A DNA stretch of 64,000 nucleotides from an uncultured bacterium (GTDB lineage: Bacteria; Cloacimonadota; Cloacimonadia; Cloacimonadales; Cloacimonadaceae): positions 1 to 64,000 of the forward strand of contig CALGPA010000027.1 in NCBI GenBank assembly GCA_937960795.1, given 5' to 3'. Every line of letters begins with the position of its first letter. Positions within the stretch are counted from its first letter, which is position 1. This document shows, piece after piece, positions 24,244 through 33,121 of the stretch. The position numbers and the translations under genes were made by a program. Under the pieces are notes generated by a model. That model was not told where the DNA came from, did not search any database, and saw only the letters and a list, made by a program, of their open reading frames with translations.

Positions 24244-25338
24244 TTAGAGCTTGCTGATCTTGCGATAGATGATTGACTTGCCTGCTTGCATGCGCAGAAG
24301 ATAGATGCCGGAAGCTAGCGTTTGCCCGGAATCGTTTTTGCCATCCCAGACAAAGCTGTGGCGTCCTTTTGGCATCTGTGAAGCGGCAAGACTGCGTAGT
24401 TTCTGACCTTTGACGTTGAATACTTCAAGGCTCAGCACCGAGGATCGTTTGATCTCACATTCAATATTTATCTGACTATCAAAAGGATTGGGGCTTGTCC
24501 ACAAGGAGATCTCAGCAAGTTCGGGGCTGAGCTCTTCATCAATGGAACTGCCTGTATCCACTTGCCAGACAGCTTCAAAGGAAATGCTGTCTGAAGAGAC
24601 GATATTGCAACGAACAGTGTGTAGCCCTCCCCCCGAGAAGGAAGTCTCCAGCATGAAGCTCGTCTCCGCCTGGAGAACATCATCGACATACCAGTCAAAG
24701 CTCAATTGAGCTTCTTGTGTGTAAGCCTCCGCCACAAAGATCTGATATTGATCGGGCATAAGCTCCAGAACTTCATCCAGCGAGGGATAGAACTCTCCGA
24801 TCTGCAGATCCAAGATCCTCAGGGAATATATGTCTACGGGAGTCAGCGGACGATCGTTTGCATCCGTGGGTGTAGCTCCGATTGCCAAGACATTTTCCAA
24901 GCCTTCTATGATGTCACCAAAGATGGCATAGCCGCCATCAAGGTGCAAAGCCGGGGCGACAGTGATGTAGTATTGGCTTCCTGCACTATTTGGAGCGTTT
25001 GTTCTCGCCATAGCAAGCACTCCGGCATGATCATGGGACAGATCGGGATGAAACTCGTCCTGGATGGTGTATCCGGGGCCTCCATATCCGGTGCCATATG
25101 GGCATCCGTCTTGGATCATGAAGCCGTCAATCACGCGATGAAAGATCAAGCCGTCATAGTAGCCGGAATCCGCAAGATCTCGAAAGTTCAATGCCGTGAT
25201 CGGCACCAATTCATCATACAACTCCGCCGTGAAAGTCCCCATGGAAGTGTGCCAGCGAGCAAAAAGACGTGCAGAACCTATGCTCGGAATGCACAGGCAC
25301 ATGATTATAAGAGGAATAAGTAGCTTCGTCTTCATCAT
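24244..25338 (-). CDS. secreted cyclophilin-type PPIase with C-terminal sorting domain
   Basis: Peptidyl-prolyl cis-trans isomerase, 364 residues. The signal peptide is LLIPLIIMCLCIPSIGSA. Residues about 25-175 are the cyclophilin domain: GLIFHRVIDGFMIQDGCP, AMARTNAPNSAGSQYYITV and LDGGYAIFGDIIEG. A PKD/Ig-like insert follows (near residues 195-270). The C-terminal 80 residues, SPNPFDSQINIECEI to YRKISKL, are a Por/FlgD-like sorting domain, a variant of YPNPFNP. It is probably exported and retained at or released from the outer surface. The gene starts right at the stop of trmFO. Confidence 0.88.
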   Translation of the reverse strand: MMKTKLLIPLIIMCLCIPSIGSARLFARWHTSMGTFTAELYDELVPITALNFRDLADSGYYDGLIFHRVIDGFMIQDGCPYGTGYGGPGYTIQDEFHPDLSHDHAGVLAMARTNAPNSAGSQYYITVAPALHLDGGYAIFGDIIEGLENVLAIGATPTDANDRPLTPVDIYSLRILDLQIGEFYPSLDEVLELMPDQYQIFVAEAYTQEAQLSFDWYVDDVLQAETSFMLETSFSGGGLHTVRCNIVSSDSISFEAVWQVDTGSSIDEELSPELAEISLWTSPNPFDSQINIECEIKRSSVLSLEVFNVKGQKLRSLAASQMPKGRHSFVWDGKNDSGQTLASGIYLLRMQAGKSIIYRKISKL

Positions 25339-26705
25339 TATCTCTCCTTAGATTCTGTGGGATTTTCTGTGTCAAAATCATCCGCGATGGCTTCCCTATC
25401 GGGAAAGCGCTCGGCAAGAGCTTCCAAAGAGCGCTTGCTCAGCATCTGCCGCTTTAGCTTCTTATCCCGAGGGCAGTCATTGAGCGCCGGCAGCAGTCCA
25501 AAATTCGCATTGGCAGGTGTGAAGCGCTGCTTGCCCGGATCTTGAATTAGCCGTCGCCAGAGTTGTCCCAGGATGCTCTCTTCGGGTAGTGAGCTATAGC
25601 CATTTGCGATAATCCCCGCGATCAGCATGCCACTGGCGATGCATTCCACATAGCCTTCCACACCGCTCAATTGACCCGCAACCCACAGATCATCGCGCAC
25701 TTTGAGGCTGAGATCGGGGTTTAGAATCACGGGAGAATTCAGATAGGCATTGCGATGGATGGAGCCCAGACGTAGGAAGACGGCATTCTCCAAGCCCGGG
25801 ATTTGTCTGAATATGCGCTTCTGCTCAGGATAGCGCAACATCGTCTGACAGCCCACCAGATTGTATGCCGTCAAATCGCTGTTTTCCGCGCGCAGCTGCA
25901 GGACAGCAAAGGCTTTCTTACCCGTCGTGGGAAGCTCCAGCCCCATCGGACGCATCACGCCATGGCGCAGGGTGTCCTTCCCGCGACGTGCCAGCTCCTC
26001 GATCGGCATGCAGTTTTCATAGAAATTGAACTTATCGCCTTTGAAGAACTCGTTCTCAAACTCATGGGATTCATGTTTCTCGCCCTGAAGAAGCGCTTCC
26101 ACGAAGGCGTAGTACTGATCTCTTTCGAAGGCGCAGTTTAGATAATCCGCGTCCCCTTTGTCATATCGTGCTTTGGCGTAGACCAGATCACGATCGATGG
26201 AATCCGCATCCACGATGGGAGCGATGGCATCAAAGAAGAAGAGGTGCTCCTCGCCCAGAAGCTCTTTGAGATGGCGCATCATGGGCTCAGAACATAGCGG
26301 GCCTGTCGCCAAGATCACCTTCCCTGAAGGGATCTGAGAGACTTCCTCTCGTATCACCCGAATCCGGGGATGAGCTTCGATCAGCTCCGTCACTTTGCGA
26401 GCAAAAAGCTGCCGATCTACAGCCAGGGCATGTCCTGCTGGGACTCTGCATTCATGCGCGACGTCCAAAAGCTTGGCGCCGAGGAACTTCATCTCTTTTT
26501 TAAGCAAGCCGGCACCGGTGTCTAACCGAGTGGATTTTAGGCTGTTGCTGCAGACCAATTCTGCCAGATCGCCGCTGTTGTGTGCCTCGGTCTGTTTCTT
26601 GGGGCGCATCTCCCAAAGTTCGACCTCAAAGCCCCTGTCAGAAAGTTGCAGGGCTGCCTCACATCCGGCAAGACCTCCGCCAATAATGGTTATCTTTTCT
26701 TTCAC
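25338..26705 (-). CDS. trmFO: folate/FAD-dependent tRNA m5U54 methyltransferase
   Basis: Methylates U54 in the T-loop of tRNAs using methylene-tetrahydrofolate and FADH2. The GTG at 26705 is the start: the protein then begins VKEKITIIGGGLAGCEAALQ, the FAD Rossmann motif, and is 455 residues, near the family length. The frame stays open upstream to 26939, but that stretch is unlike TrmFO. LWEMRPKKQTEAHN and LVCSNSLKS are family blocks. The start overlaps the stop of the GNAT gene (GTGA). Downstream it abuts the cyclophilin gene. Confidence 0.93.
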   Translation of the reverse strand: MKEKITIIGGGLAGCEAALQLSDRGFEVELWEMRPKKQTEAHNSGDLAELVCSNSLKSTRLDTGAGLLKKEMKFLGAKLLDVAHECRVPAGHALAVDRQLFARKVTELIEAHPRIRVIREEVSQIPSGKVILATGPLCSEPMMRHLKELLGEEHLFFFDAIAPIVDADSIDRDLVYAKARYDKGDADYLNCAFERDQYYAFVEALLQGEKHESHEFENEFFKGDKFNFYENCMPIEELARRGKDTLRHGVMRPMGLELPTTGKKAFAVLQLRAENSDLTAYNLVGCQTMLRYPEQKRIFRQIPGLENAVFLRLGSIHRNAYLNSPVILNPDLSLKVRDDLWVAGQLSGVEGYVECIASGMLIAGIIANGYSSLPEESILGQLWRRLIQDPGKQRFTPANANFGLLPALNDCPRDKKLKRQMLSKRSLEALAERFPDREAIADDFDTENPTESKER

Positions 26706-27121
26706 AATTCCCGCTTGATCATGGTGATATAGCCATCCAAATCTGCAAAACCCATGCTGGCATATAGGTGCCGGGCAGCAGGATTGTCGCGATGTACTTC
26801 CAGCTTTGCTTGATAGCCGGTTTCTTTGGCGATCAAAAGCGCATCTCGCAAAAGCGCGCGCCCGATCCCCCGGTTTTCCTGCTCCCGCCGCACTGCCATA
26901 TGATGGATATAGAGCCGACGATAATCGTGATTTACCCACAAAGCACCGAGGATTTGCCCATCTTCTTCTGCCGCGATGATGAGACCTGTGTGCTCCAAGG
27001 AATGCGAGATCGCCTCAAAGCTATCTGCGCGCTGAGGATTGGTGATTCCCCTTTGGGACCACAGCTCTATGAGCCCGGCATAGAGCCTCTCATCGAGCTT
27101 TTTGTATCTGATGATCTGCAT
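26702..27121 (-). CDS. GNAT-family N-acetyltransferase
   Basis: 139 residues from the ATG at 27121, one base after the stop of the DUF4340 gene and following AAAGGAT. The GNAT acetyl-CoA pocket reads VRREQENRGIGRALL (R-x-x-G-x-G/A), then ARHLYASMGF near the end. Substrate cannot be told. It lies between an exporter block and trmFO with overlapping ends, so it is likely cotranscribed; there is no sign of a functional link to either. Confidence 0.85.
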   Translation of the reverse strand: MQIIRYKKLDERLYAGLIELWSQRGITNPQRADSFEAISHSLEHTGLIIAAEEDGQILGALWVNHDYRRLYIHHMAVRREQENRGIGRALLRDALLIAKETGYQAKLEVHRDNPAARHLYASMGFADLDGYITMIKREL

Positions 27122-27122
27122 T

Positions 27123-28043
27123 TTAGTAGGATATCCTTTTAAACAAGTCTGGTGGACGCATGAACCGAAAGACGGAATTGAACTCCACCTGATATATGAT
27201 CGAATAGTCATCATCTATCATCATCATATGCCGAGAATTATCAAAGCGAGCAAAGCTGAGCTTCTGCACATTATCGTCCATGTCCGTGATCCACACTGTA
27301 GCCATCGGCTCGCTAAAGGCTTCCATGCTCTCTTCATCATCTCCGGGCATGAAGATGTAGCTGCGGAAGTTTTGCAAAATGCTAATAATCTTGACCAAGG
27401 CGTGATTGCCAAAATCCACCATAAATTCGTTGTTCGCATCGCGGTAATACCACTGCGTTCCCAGCCTGTATAACGTGTATTTGTTTGAAGGATAATCGAC
27501 CTTGATCTCCTTGATCTCTTCTTCCCAATAGTGCACAATGAGCGGAGATCGCCAGTTTATGATGCTCGGATGAAAGTTCTGCACCACCTTGCTGCGGATC
27601 TGATAGACATTGTCATCATCGGCAAAGCGGAAGTAATCCCAAGCGTTTCCGATGTTGCTAAAGAGCACATGCCGTTCTTGGCGAGCGCTTTGGACTTTCA
27701 CGTGCAAGGCCTCGGAATCCTCCAATCTGTATCTTCGGATGGCGTCCTCACCTGAGCTCATGGGCGTGATGGCATAATCCGCGCTCAACACCTCATCAAA
27801 GAAGCGAGAGATTCTCAAGCTGTCTGCTTCCCAGGTAACGGGATCTTCAAAGAACCACGTATCTCCTTTCAGAAGGAGATCAATGCTGCCTTCATCGTCC
27901 CAGATGCGGATCTTCTCGGCGCTGTTTGCCAGATTTCCAAAGATCTTTCGGCTACGCTCTTGTGGGTTATTGAGCCTCAAGATGATATAAGCTATCAGCA
28001 ATACTGCCAAAAAAGCCAGCAGGATGAGTCTAGATCTTTTCAT
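27123..28043 (-). CDS. DUF4340-domain protein of a Gld-like exporter
   Basis: 306 residues. An N-terminal membrane helix (RLILLAFLAVLLIAYIIL) is followed by an extracytoplasmic domain with EKIRIWDDEGSIDLLLKGDTW and the repeated beta segments of DUF4340. In many bacteria DUF4340 genes follow GldF/GldG-type ABC transporter genes, as here: its start overlaps the end of the GldG-like gene by 14 bases. It is probably an accessory subunit of that transporter. Molecular function is not established. Confidence 0.8.
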   Translation of the reverse strand: MKRSRLILLAFLAVLLIAYIILRLNNPQERSRKIFGNLANSAEKIRIWDDEGSIDLLLKGDTWFFEDPVTWEADSLRISRFFDEVLSADYAITPMSSGEDAIRRYRLEDSEALHVKVQSARQERHVLFSNIGNAWDYFRFADDDNVYQIRSKVVQNFHPSIINWRSPLIVHYWEEEIKEIKVDYPSNKYTLYRLGTQWYYRDANNEFMVDFGNHALVKIISILQNFRSYIFMPGDDEESMEAFSEPMATVWITDMDDNVQKLSFARFDNSRHMMMIDDDYSIIYQVEFNSVFRFMRPPDLFKRISY

Positions 28044-29598
28044 TATACTGCCTCAATTTTAGTTTTCTGCGAAATGCCATCAAGAGCCCGATCATCACGA
28101 GGATAAAGGATGGAAGTCCGATGGATATCACCTTCACGATGTTCTTGATATTGGTTTCGATCTTCCCCAGATCTCCCCAATCTATGCCGATCTCACGCAT
28201 AAAGCGCGTCACACTCAACGGGGATGAGCTAAGGTGGCGAGAGCGAATGTGGATCATGCTATCTCGCTCTGTAAGATAATCTAGGGCATTTAGGATAATG
28301 TTAACGCGGTCGTTATAGATCTCTCTATCGGTGTTTATCACCAGTTCTTTATCGCCAAAAAGCACCATCTGAATCTGCGGTGAACTTGAGACGAAATCCG
28401 GATCATCATCTGCCAAATCGCTATCAGCAAAATAGCTATTAAATGCGCCTTTCAAAAGAGCCCCGGTCGTGATAGACCCCGCGCTAAAATCTTCAAGCGT
28501 AGGGCTATAGATCAGATCTTGTGAGATCTCAAACTCCGGTGCGCGCATCCAGCCGGAATACGGTGAAGTCTGCAAGATAGGCTCAAAGCTCACGCCCTCT
28601 CTTCTGGCGAAGCTGATGCCGCTGGCAAGATACATGATGATATTGTCGATATTCTGCGTGATCATATGATCACTGCCTCGCTGCACGGGATACATAGGAT
28701 AGTTCACCATGTTGCCCAGTCCCACTTGCTGCTTATCGTTGTACATATCCAAGACCACATCATCAGAGAGCCTAAAGCCATAATGCTCGATCATATCGAT
28801 GACATTTGTATCCAGCGGGAAAAGATAGCGCCCATCCGTGTCCACTTTGTCCTGCAAAAACACCACTTTGCCACCCTGCATGATGTATTGATCCAGATGG
28901 TAAAGCTGTTCCTGCCGGATGTTCCGCGCGGTCCCTGTAAACAATAGGGCATCCATCCCGGATAGCGGGCGCATAAGATCGGTGTCTCTGACATCGAAGT
29001 TTGAGTAAAGAGCACGTTCAAAGTATTCTGTGTTAAACTCGTAATATGTAGTGTCTCGAAATACCGCCACCTTCGGAAGCGTATGCGCTGCCAGGCTTTG
29101 GATGCGCATGGTGAGCTGATACTCCAGCTGAGGCTCGATTCTCGGCAAAAGATCCATGACCTCGACCCTGCCCTGATACTCAAAGATCAAGCCAAAGATC
29201 ACTTCTGTAGTCGTAATCTGATCATTTTCATAGATCTGAAAGCGAACCCTGCTCAGCCCGCTATTCTGCGCCAATGAATAGAGCTCTTCCCTACTGGATG
29301 GTCTGACAAACTCATAGCGAAATTTTCCCCGAGAAGCGCTTTGATACTCGTTCAAAAGATCCCGTGTATAGCGATCCAGGGAGTTAAGCGTCGCCGGGAG
29401 CTCTTGTGACGACAATAGCTTGACCACCATCACATCTTCCAAAGACCGCACAGCGTCTTTGCTGACAGGGCTGAGACTGTATGCCTTCTGACGGGACAGA
29501 TCCCATCTCAAGCTCAAAAAACCCACCACCATCAGAAGAACCACGACGATGCCGATCTTGATAAACAGGCTTCCGGTAATGCTAAATGTCTTTTTCAT
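28030..29598 (-). CDS. GldG-like ABC transporter auxiliary protein
   Basis: 522 residues with membrane helices at both ends (about 12-27 and about 490-510). The extracytoplasmic middle has LSLRWDLSRQKAYSLSP, VLLSSQELP-like and DALLFTGTARN motifs typical of GldG/ABC_transp_aux proteins, which accompany GldF permeases. It overlaps DUF4340 downstream and starts one base after the permease gene. In Bacteroidota GldAFG supports gliding or export; here it is only known to be a related transporter, with unknown cargo. Confidence 0.82.
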   Translation of the reverse strand: MKKTFSITGSLFIKIGIVVVLLMVVGFLSLRWDLSRQKAYSLSPVSKDAVRSLEDVMVVKLLSSQELPATLNSLDRYTRDLLNEYQSASRGKFRYEFVRPSSREELYSLAQNSGLSRVRFQIYENDQITTTEVIFGLIFEYQGRVEVMDLLPRIEPQLEYQLTMRIQSLAAHTLPKVAVFRDTTYYEFNTEYFERALYSNFDVRDTDLMRPLSGMDALLFTGTARNIRQEQLYHLDQYIMQGGKVVFLQDKVDTDGRYLFPLDTNVIDMIEHYGFRLSDDVVLDMYNDKQQVGLGNMVNYPMYPVQRGSDHMITQNIDNIIMYLASGISFARREGVSFEPILQTSPYSGWMRAPEFEISQDLIYSPTLEDFSAGSITTGALLKGAFNSYFADSDLADDDPDFVSSSPQIQMVLFGDKELVINTDREIYNDRVNIILNALDYLTERDSMIHIRSRHLSSSPLSVTRFMREIGIDWGDLGKIETNIKNIVKVISIGLPSFILVMIGLLMAFRRKLKLRQYNEKI

Positions 29599-29599
29599 C

Positions 29600-30322
29600 C
29601 TAGCGCTCCTGCATCATGTTTTTGCTCTGTAGGTTAAACTCTGCCAAAAAGGCGAAGATCATGCATACTGCCACAAAAAACATCATATCCCGAAGATCCA
29701 AGACACCCCTCATGAAGCCTGAGAGATGATATTCAAAACTAAAGAACTGGATATATCTCACCACCGATAGCGGCATGACCACCAATACAAAACGGATGGC
29801 ATAAAAGAAGCCAGAGATCGCCAGAGCTATGACAAATGCCAAGATCTGATTTGATGGAAGCGAACTGGCAAAGACCCCGATCGAGATATATGCCAAAGAC
29901 GCCAAAAGCAATCCCAAAATGCCGGTGATAATGGCTCCATAATCCACATTCTGCCCCAGCACCATGATGATCGCCAGATAAAGCACGCTAAATGACATCA
30001 AAGTCAAGATCTGCAAAAAGGCAGCTATGATCTTGCCCCACACCACCTGAGCCAAGCGGATCGGCAGGGTGGAGATGAGCTCAATCGTACCGCTGCTGCG
30101 CTCCTTGGCGATGCTGCCCATTGTGATGGCTGGGATAAAGAAGACATAGAGCATGTGGATCGCCCCAAAGAGATTCCTCATCTCTGCTAGGTTTATCTTA
30201 AAGACCGTGGTGGCAAAAGTCGCCCCACTTATCACCAAAAATAGCACATACACGATATAGGAAGTCACCGAGCGCATCGCGAGTTGATATTCTTTTTTTG
30301 CAATCGTCCAGGTCGCGTTCAT
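29600..30322 (-). CDS. ABC-2 type transporter permease (GldF-like)
   Basis: 240 residues with six hydrophobic segments, starting MNATWTIAKKEYQLAMRSVTSY, the usual opening of ABC-2 permeases. SIAKERSSGTIELISTLPIR is the conserved cytoplasmic coupling loop. It overlaps the ATPase gene by four bases (ATGA) and precedes the GldG-like gene. Substrate unknown. Confidence 0.88.
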   Translation of the reverse strand: MNATWTIAKKEYQLAMRSVTSYIVYVLFLVISGATFATTVFKINLAEMRNLFGAIHMLYVFFIPAITMGSIAKERSSGTIELISTLPIRLAQVVWGKIIAAFLQILTLMSFSVLYLAIIMVLGQNVDYGAIITGILGLLLASLAYISIGVFASSLPSNQILAFVIALAISGFFYAIRFVLVVMPLSVVRYIQFFSFEYHLSGFMRGVLDLRDMMFFVAVCMIFAFLAEFNLQSKNMMQER

Positions 30323-31404
30323 TGGGATTCCCCCTTTTTGTCTGTGTCTTGCCGGCTTGTTTGTCCGAGAATAGCCTCCTCAGTCTCTCCCGCGTCGGAG
30401 GGAGGAACCTCATGGGAGGCCTCCAAGGGCAGTTCCGGCTTGGGATCTTTAAAAGAAGCGCCATCGTCGGCTTGTCCACCGGATTTGGTGAGATTGTGGA
30501 AGATCTCTTCCAGGCTCTTGCTGTGGGCATAGAGACTCACGATGAGCCAGCCCTTGGCGGTGACCCGTCTGGCGATCTCATGCTTGAGATCCTTTTCAGC
30601 GGGAATGCTAAGGCGGATCTTATAGTGATTTCCCTCTTGGATATTCTCCTCGATCCTCAGCCCCGGAACATCATCAAAGATCCCCTGCAGATCCACGTTC
30701 TCGCCTTCAAGCTCCAGATTCAAGCTCTGATAGTCCGCTAGATATCTTCCCAGATTCGCGATCTCATCATCCACGATGATCTTGCCACTATTGATGATCA
30801 AGACCCGATCACATAGAGCCTGAACTTCTTGCATGATATGCGATGAGAGGAGGACGGTCTTTTCTTTGCCCAATCTACGAATGAGCTCGCGGATCTCAAG
30901 GATCTGATTTGGATCCAGACCACTGGTGGGTTCGTCCAAGATCAATACTTCAGGATCATGCAAGATCGCCATAGCCAAGCCCACTCTCTGCCGATAACCC
31001 TTGGAAAGAGTCGCCACTTTCTGAGTAAGCACTGCCTTGAGGCCGCAGCTTTCGACGACAAACTCCAGCCTTTCCTTATATTTCGCTTTTCCCATCTTGC
31101 GCAGATCCCCGATGTATCTGAGGATCTCAAGCGTAATCATCTCGTCATATAGCGGATTATGCTCAGGAAGATAGCCGATCTTCGTGCTGGTGAGGATAGG
31201 ATCCGAAAAGATGCTTTCCCCATCCATCTTTATGCTCCCGGCACTAGGCTGCAAATAACCCACCATCATCCGCATGGTCGTCGTTTTACCCGCCCCATTG
31301 GGACCAAGAAACCCGGTAATGCTGCCACTGTCGACCGTGAAGCTAATCTCATCCACAGCTTTGATCGCACCAAAGTGGCGGCTTAGCTTTTCTATCTGTA
31401 TCAT
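30319..31404 (-). CDS. ABC transporter ATP-binding protein (GldA-like)
   Basis: 361 residues. Walker A GPNGAGKTTTM (near residue 36), signature LSKGYRQRVGL and Walker B VLILDEPTSGLD are intact. The region after residue 220 has a C-terminal domain as in DUF4162-bearing export ATPases. About 45 final residues are hydrophilic and rich in Pro, Glu and Asp, which is longer than usual. Together with the GldF-like permease it forms the energy unit of the exporter in this operon. Confidence 0.9.
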   Translation of the reverse strand: MIQIEKLSRHFGAIKAVDEISFTVDSGSITGFLGPNGAGKTTTMRMMVGYLQPSAGSIKMDGESIFSDPILTSTKIGYLPEHNPLYDEMITLEILRYIGDLRKMGKAKYKERLEFVVESCGLKAVLTQKVATLSKGYRQRVGLAMAILHDPEVLILDEPTSGLDPNQILEIRELIRRLGKEKTVLLSSHIMQEVQALCDRVLIINSGKIIVDDEIANLGRYLADYQSLNLELEGENVDLQGIFDDVPGLRIEENIQEGNHYKIRLSIPAEKDLKHEIARRVTAKGWLIVSLYAHSKSLEEIFHNLTKSGGQADDGASFKDPKPELPLEASHEVPPSDAGETEEAILGQTSRQDTDKKGESQ

Positions 31405-31423
31405 ATACTAGTTTTTGCTCCTG

Positions 31424-32578
31424 TTATCGCATCATAAACTGCATATTCATATTCAGCTCAGGCTCTTTAAGAGAGATCTTCTCACCTTCTTCAAGGCCTG
31501 AGATTACTTCTACTTTGTGAAAATCATTGGCTCCCAATCTCACCACCCGCGCCTGCGGACTAGTGTTCGTTTGTGGAGCTTCTTCTTCCCCTTCCGGTTT
31601 TGGAGGGATCACATACACAATATCTTGGTTGTTTTCATCTGCAAAAACCGCTCCAATTGGGATAACAATCACATCTTCACGTGAATCTCCTTGGATGCTC
31701 ATAGCGGCTGTCATGCCGGGCTTTACCAAATCCCCGGTTGCATTGATGCTGATCTCCACGGGGAAGACCTTGGCATTGTTGACAGTAACCGCCTTGGGTG
31801 CGATTTTGACTATCTCACCTTCAAAATTCTCGTAGGGCAGAGCGTCGAGCTTGATGTTGGCCTTTTGTCCCACTTCAAATTTCGCGATATCTACTTCATT
31901 GATGTTTGAGAGCACCACCATGTTTGAAAGATCAGCGATCTGCATGACCACCGTGCCCTCACCAAAAGCGTTTATGCTGGAAGTCACCATCTCGCCTTCA
32001 TTGACTTTGCGCTCGATCACCGTTCCACTGCTGGTGGCATACATATGGATCACTGTGCCGGGAACGTCCAGATCCCGGATCATCTCATATTGACTGCTGG
32101 CTTGGTCATATTGGATCTGTGCCACCCGCAAAGCATCGCGCGCGCTATCAAAATCAGCTTGAGATATATAAGCATTCTCCAAAAGCACGGTCTTGTCTTC
32201 AAAATCTTTTGTCGCCTGCTGAAGAGTGAGCTCGGCTCTTTGCAGAGTAGCTTTGGTGTTAAATAGTGTATTTGCCTGATTGTAATCCGGCTCGATATCA
32301 GCAATGATATCTCCCATCTTCACATGATCATTTTCATCTTTATAAAATCTTACCACTTTCCCGGAAACACGGGATTTCTGAGCAACCGTGCTGGCGGGTT
32401 GTAGCTCTCCGGTGATCTCTATCTTGGAATCGATATCCCCTCTTGCAACCGTGTGTTCATTGGCGTATCCGTCGATCTGACCAAGCTGACTGCCGGCTCC
32501 TTTGCGACATCTGTTAAAACCGATTACGATCAATATCACCACGATAATGATGGCGATTAACTTCCATTTTTTGCGCAT
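31424..32578 (-). CDS. periplasmic adaptor (HlyD/MacA-like)
   Basis: 384 residues. A membrane helix (LIAIIIVVILIVIGF) anchors the protein. It has the membrane-fusion order: barrel-sandwich start QKSRVSGKVVRF, a coiled-coil hairpin (ATLQRAELTLQQATKDFEDK), lipoyl return and a beta-barrel region (IKLDALPYENFEGEIVKI). Adaptors of this kind join ABC or RND pumps to outer-membrane channels. The ABC ATPase gene follows 19 bases on, so it likely serves that exporter, unusual for a Gld-like set. No TolC gene is adjacent. Confidence 0.85.
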   Translation of the reverse strand: MRKKWKLIAIIIVVILIVIGFNRCRKGAGSQLGQIDGYANEHTVARGDIDSKIEITGELQPASTVAQKSRVSGKVVRFYKDENDHVKMGDIIADIEPDYNQANTLFNTKATLQRAELTLQQATKDFEDKTVLLENAYISQADFDSARDALRVAQIQYDQASSQYEMIRDLDVPGTVIHMYATSSGTVIERKVNEGEMVTSSINAFGEGTVVMQIADLSNMVVLSNINEVDIAKFEVGQKANIKLDALPYENFEGEIVKIAPKAVTVNNAKVFPVEISINATGDLVKPGMTAAMSIQGDSREDVIVIPIGAVFADENNQDIVYVIPPKPEGEEEAPQTNTSPQARVVRLGANDFHKVEVISGLEEGEKISLKEPELNMNMQFMMR

Positions 32579-32668
32579 AATACCTCGCTCATTAAAACAA
32601 ATATGGTCCTATGTTCAAAGCAAAGCATGAGGACTCTTGTGTCAACAAAAAAGCCTTGAAACCGGCCA

Positions 32669-33121
32669 TCACTTATCGGCAGCTATGCTTTCTTTTAACC
32701 ACAGTTGATTCCCATAGATCAGCCATGTGCCGCCAATGCGCTTCAGATAGGAAAAGTATCCAGTGTCCTCAGGCTCAGTGTAGGTCACGGTCTCGATCTC
32801 GGATTGATAGACATCGCGCGAGTGAACCACCGCATAATCTCCCTTGAGATCTATCCATATCACTTCAATATCCACAAGTGAGAATCTCCCCATCCGGTCA
32901 AGAATCTCTTCATTGAGATGCCTAGTGATATCTCCCTTGTGCAGATAATCTCGATGCACCCGATCCATGATGCCAAAGACATTGCCGAGATTGAAGTCCA
33001 TCTCAATGTCGTAAAAGAGATCCGTGATCTCCTTCCGATTCAAGCTGTCTGCATCATCAAAATCGCAGCTTAAGAGCAGCATACTCATGGCGCAGATCAG
33101 GATGATGAGGATCTTGGTCAT
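32669..33121 (-). CDS. small lipoprotein of unknown function
   Basis: 150 residues with a lipoprotein signal ending LLLSCD (lipidated Cys19). The mature domain (DIEMDFNLGNVFGIMDRVH, then IWIDLKGDYAVVHS and RIGGTWLIYGNQLW) suggests an NTF2-like alpha-beta cone, a shape guess from the pattern alone. Its start overlaps the rlmD stop by four bases. The next gene, the adaptor, starts 90 bases downstream. Confidence 0.75.
   Translation of the reverse strand: MTKILIILICAMSMLLLSCDFDDADSLNRKEITDLFYDIEMDFNLGNVFGIMDRVHRDYLHKGDITRHLNEEILDRMGRFSLVDIEVIWIDLKGDYAVVHSRDVYQSEIETVTYTEPEDTGYFSYLKRIGGTWLIYGNQLWLKESIAADK

Noticed and set aside
26706..26939. N-terminal extension of trmFO
   Set aside because: The stretch before GTG 26705 overlaps the GNAT gene and is unlike TrmFO.
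32579..32645. TTGACA upstream of the periplasmic adaptor gene as promoter
   Set aside because: The -35 is perfect, but no -10 hexamer is found at 16-19 bases.
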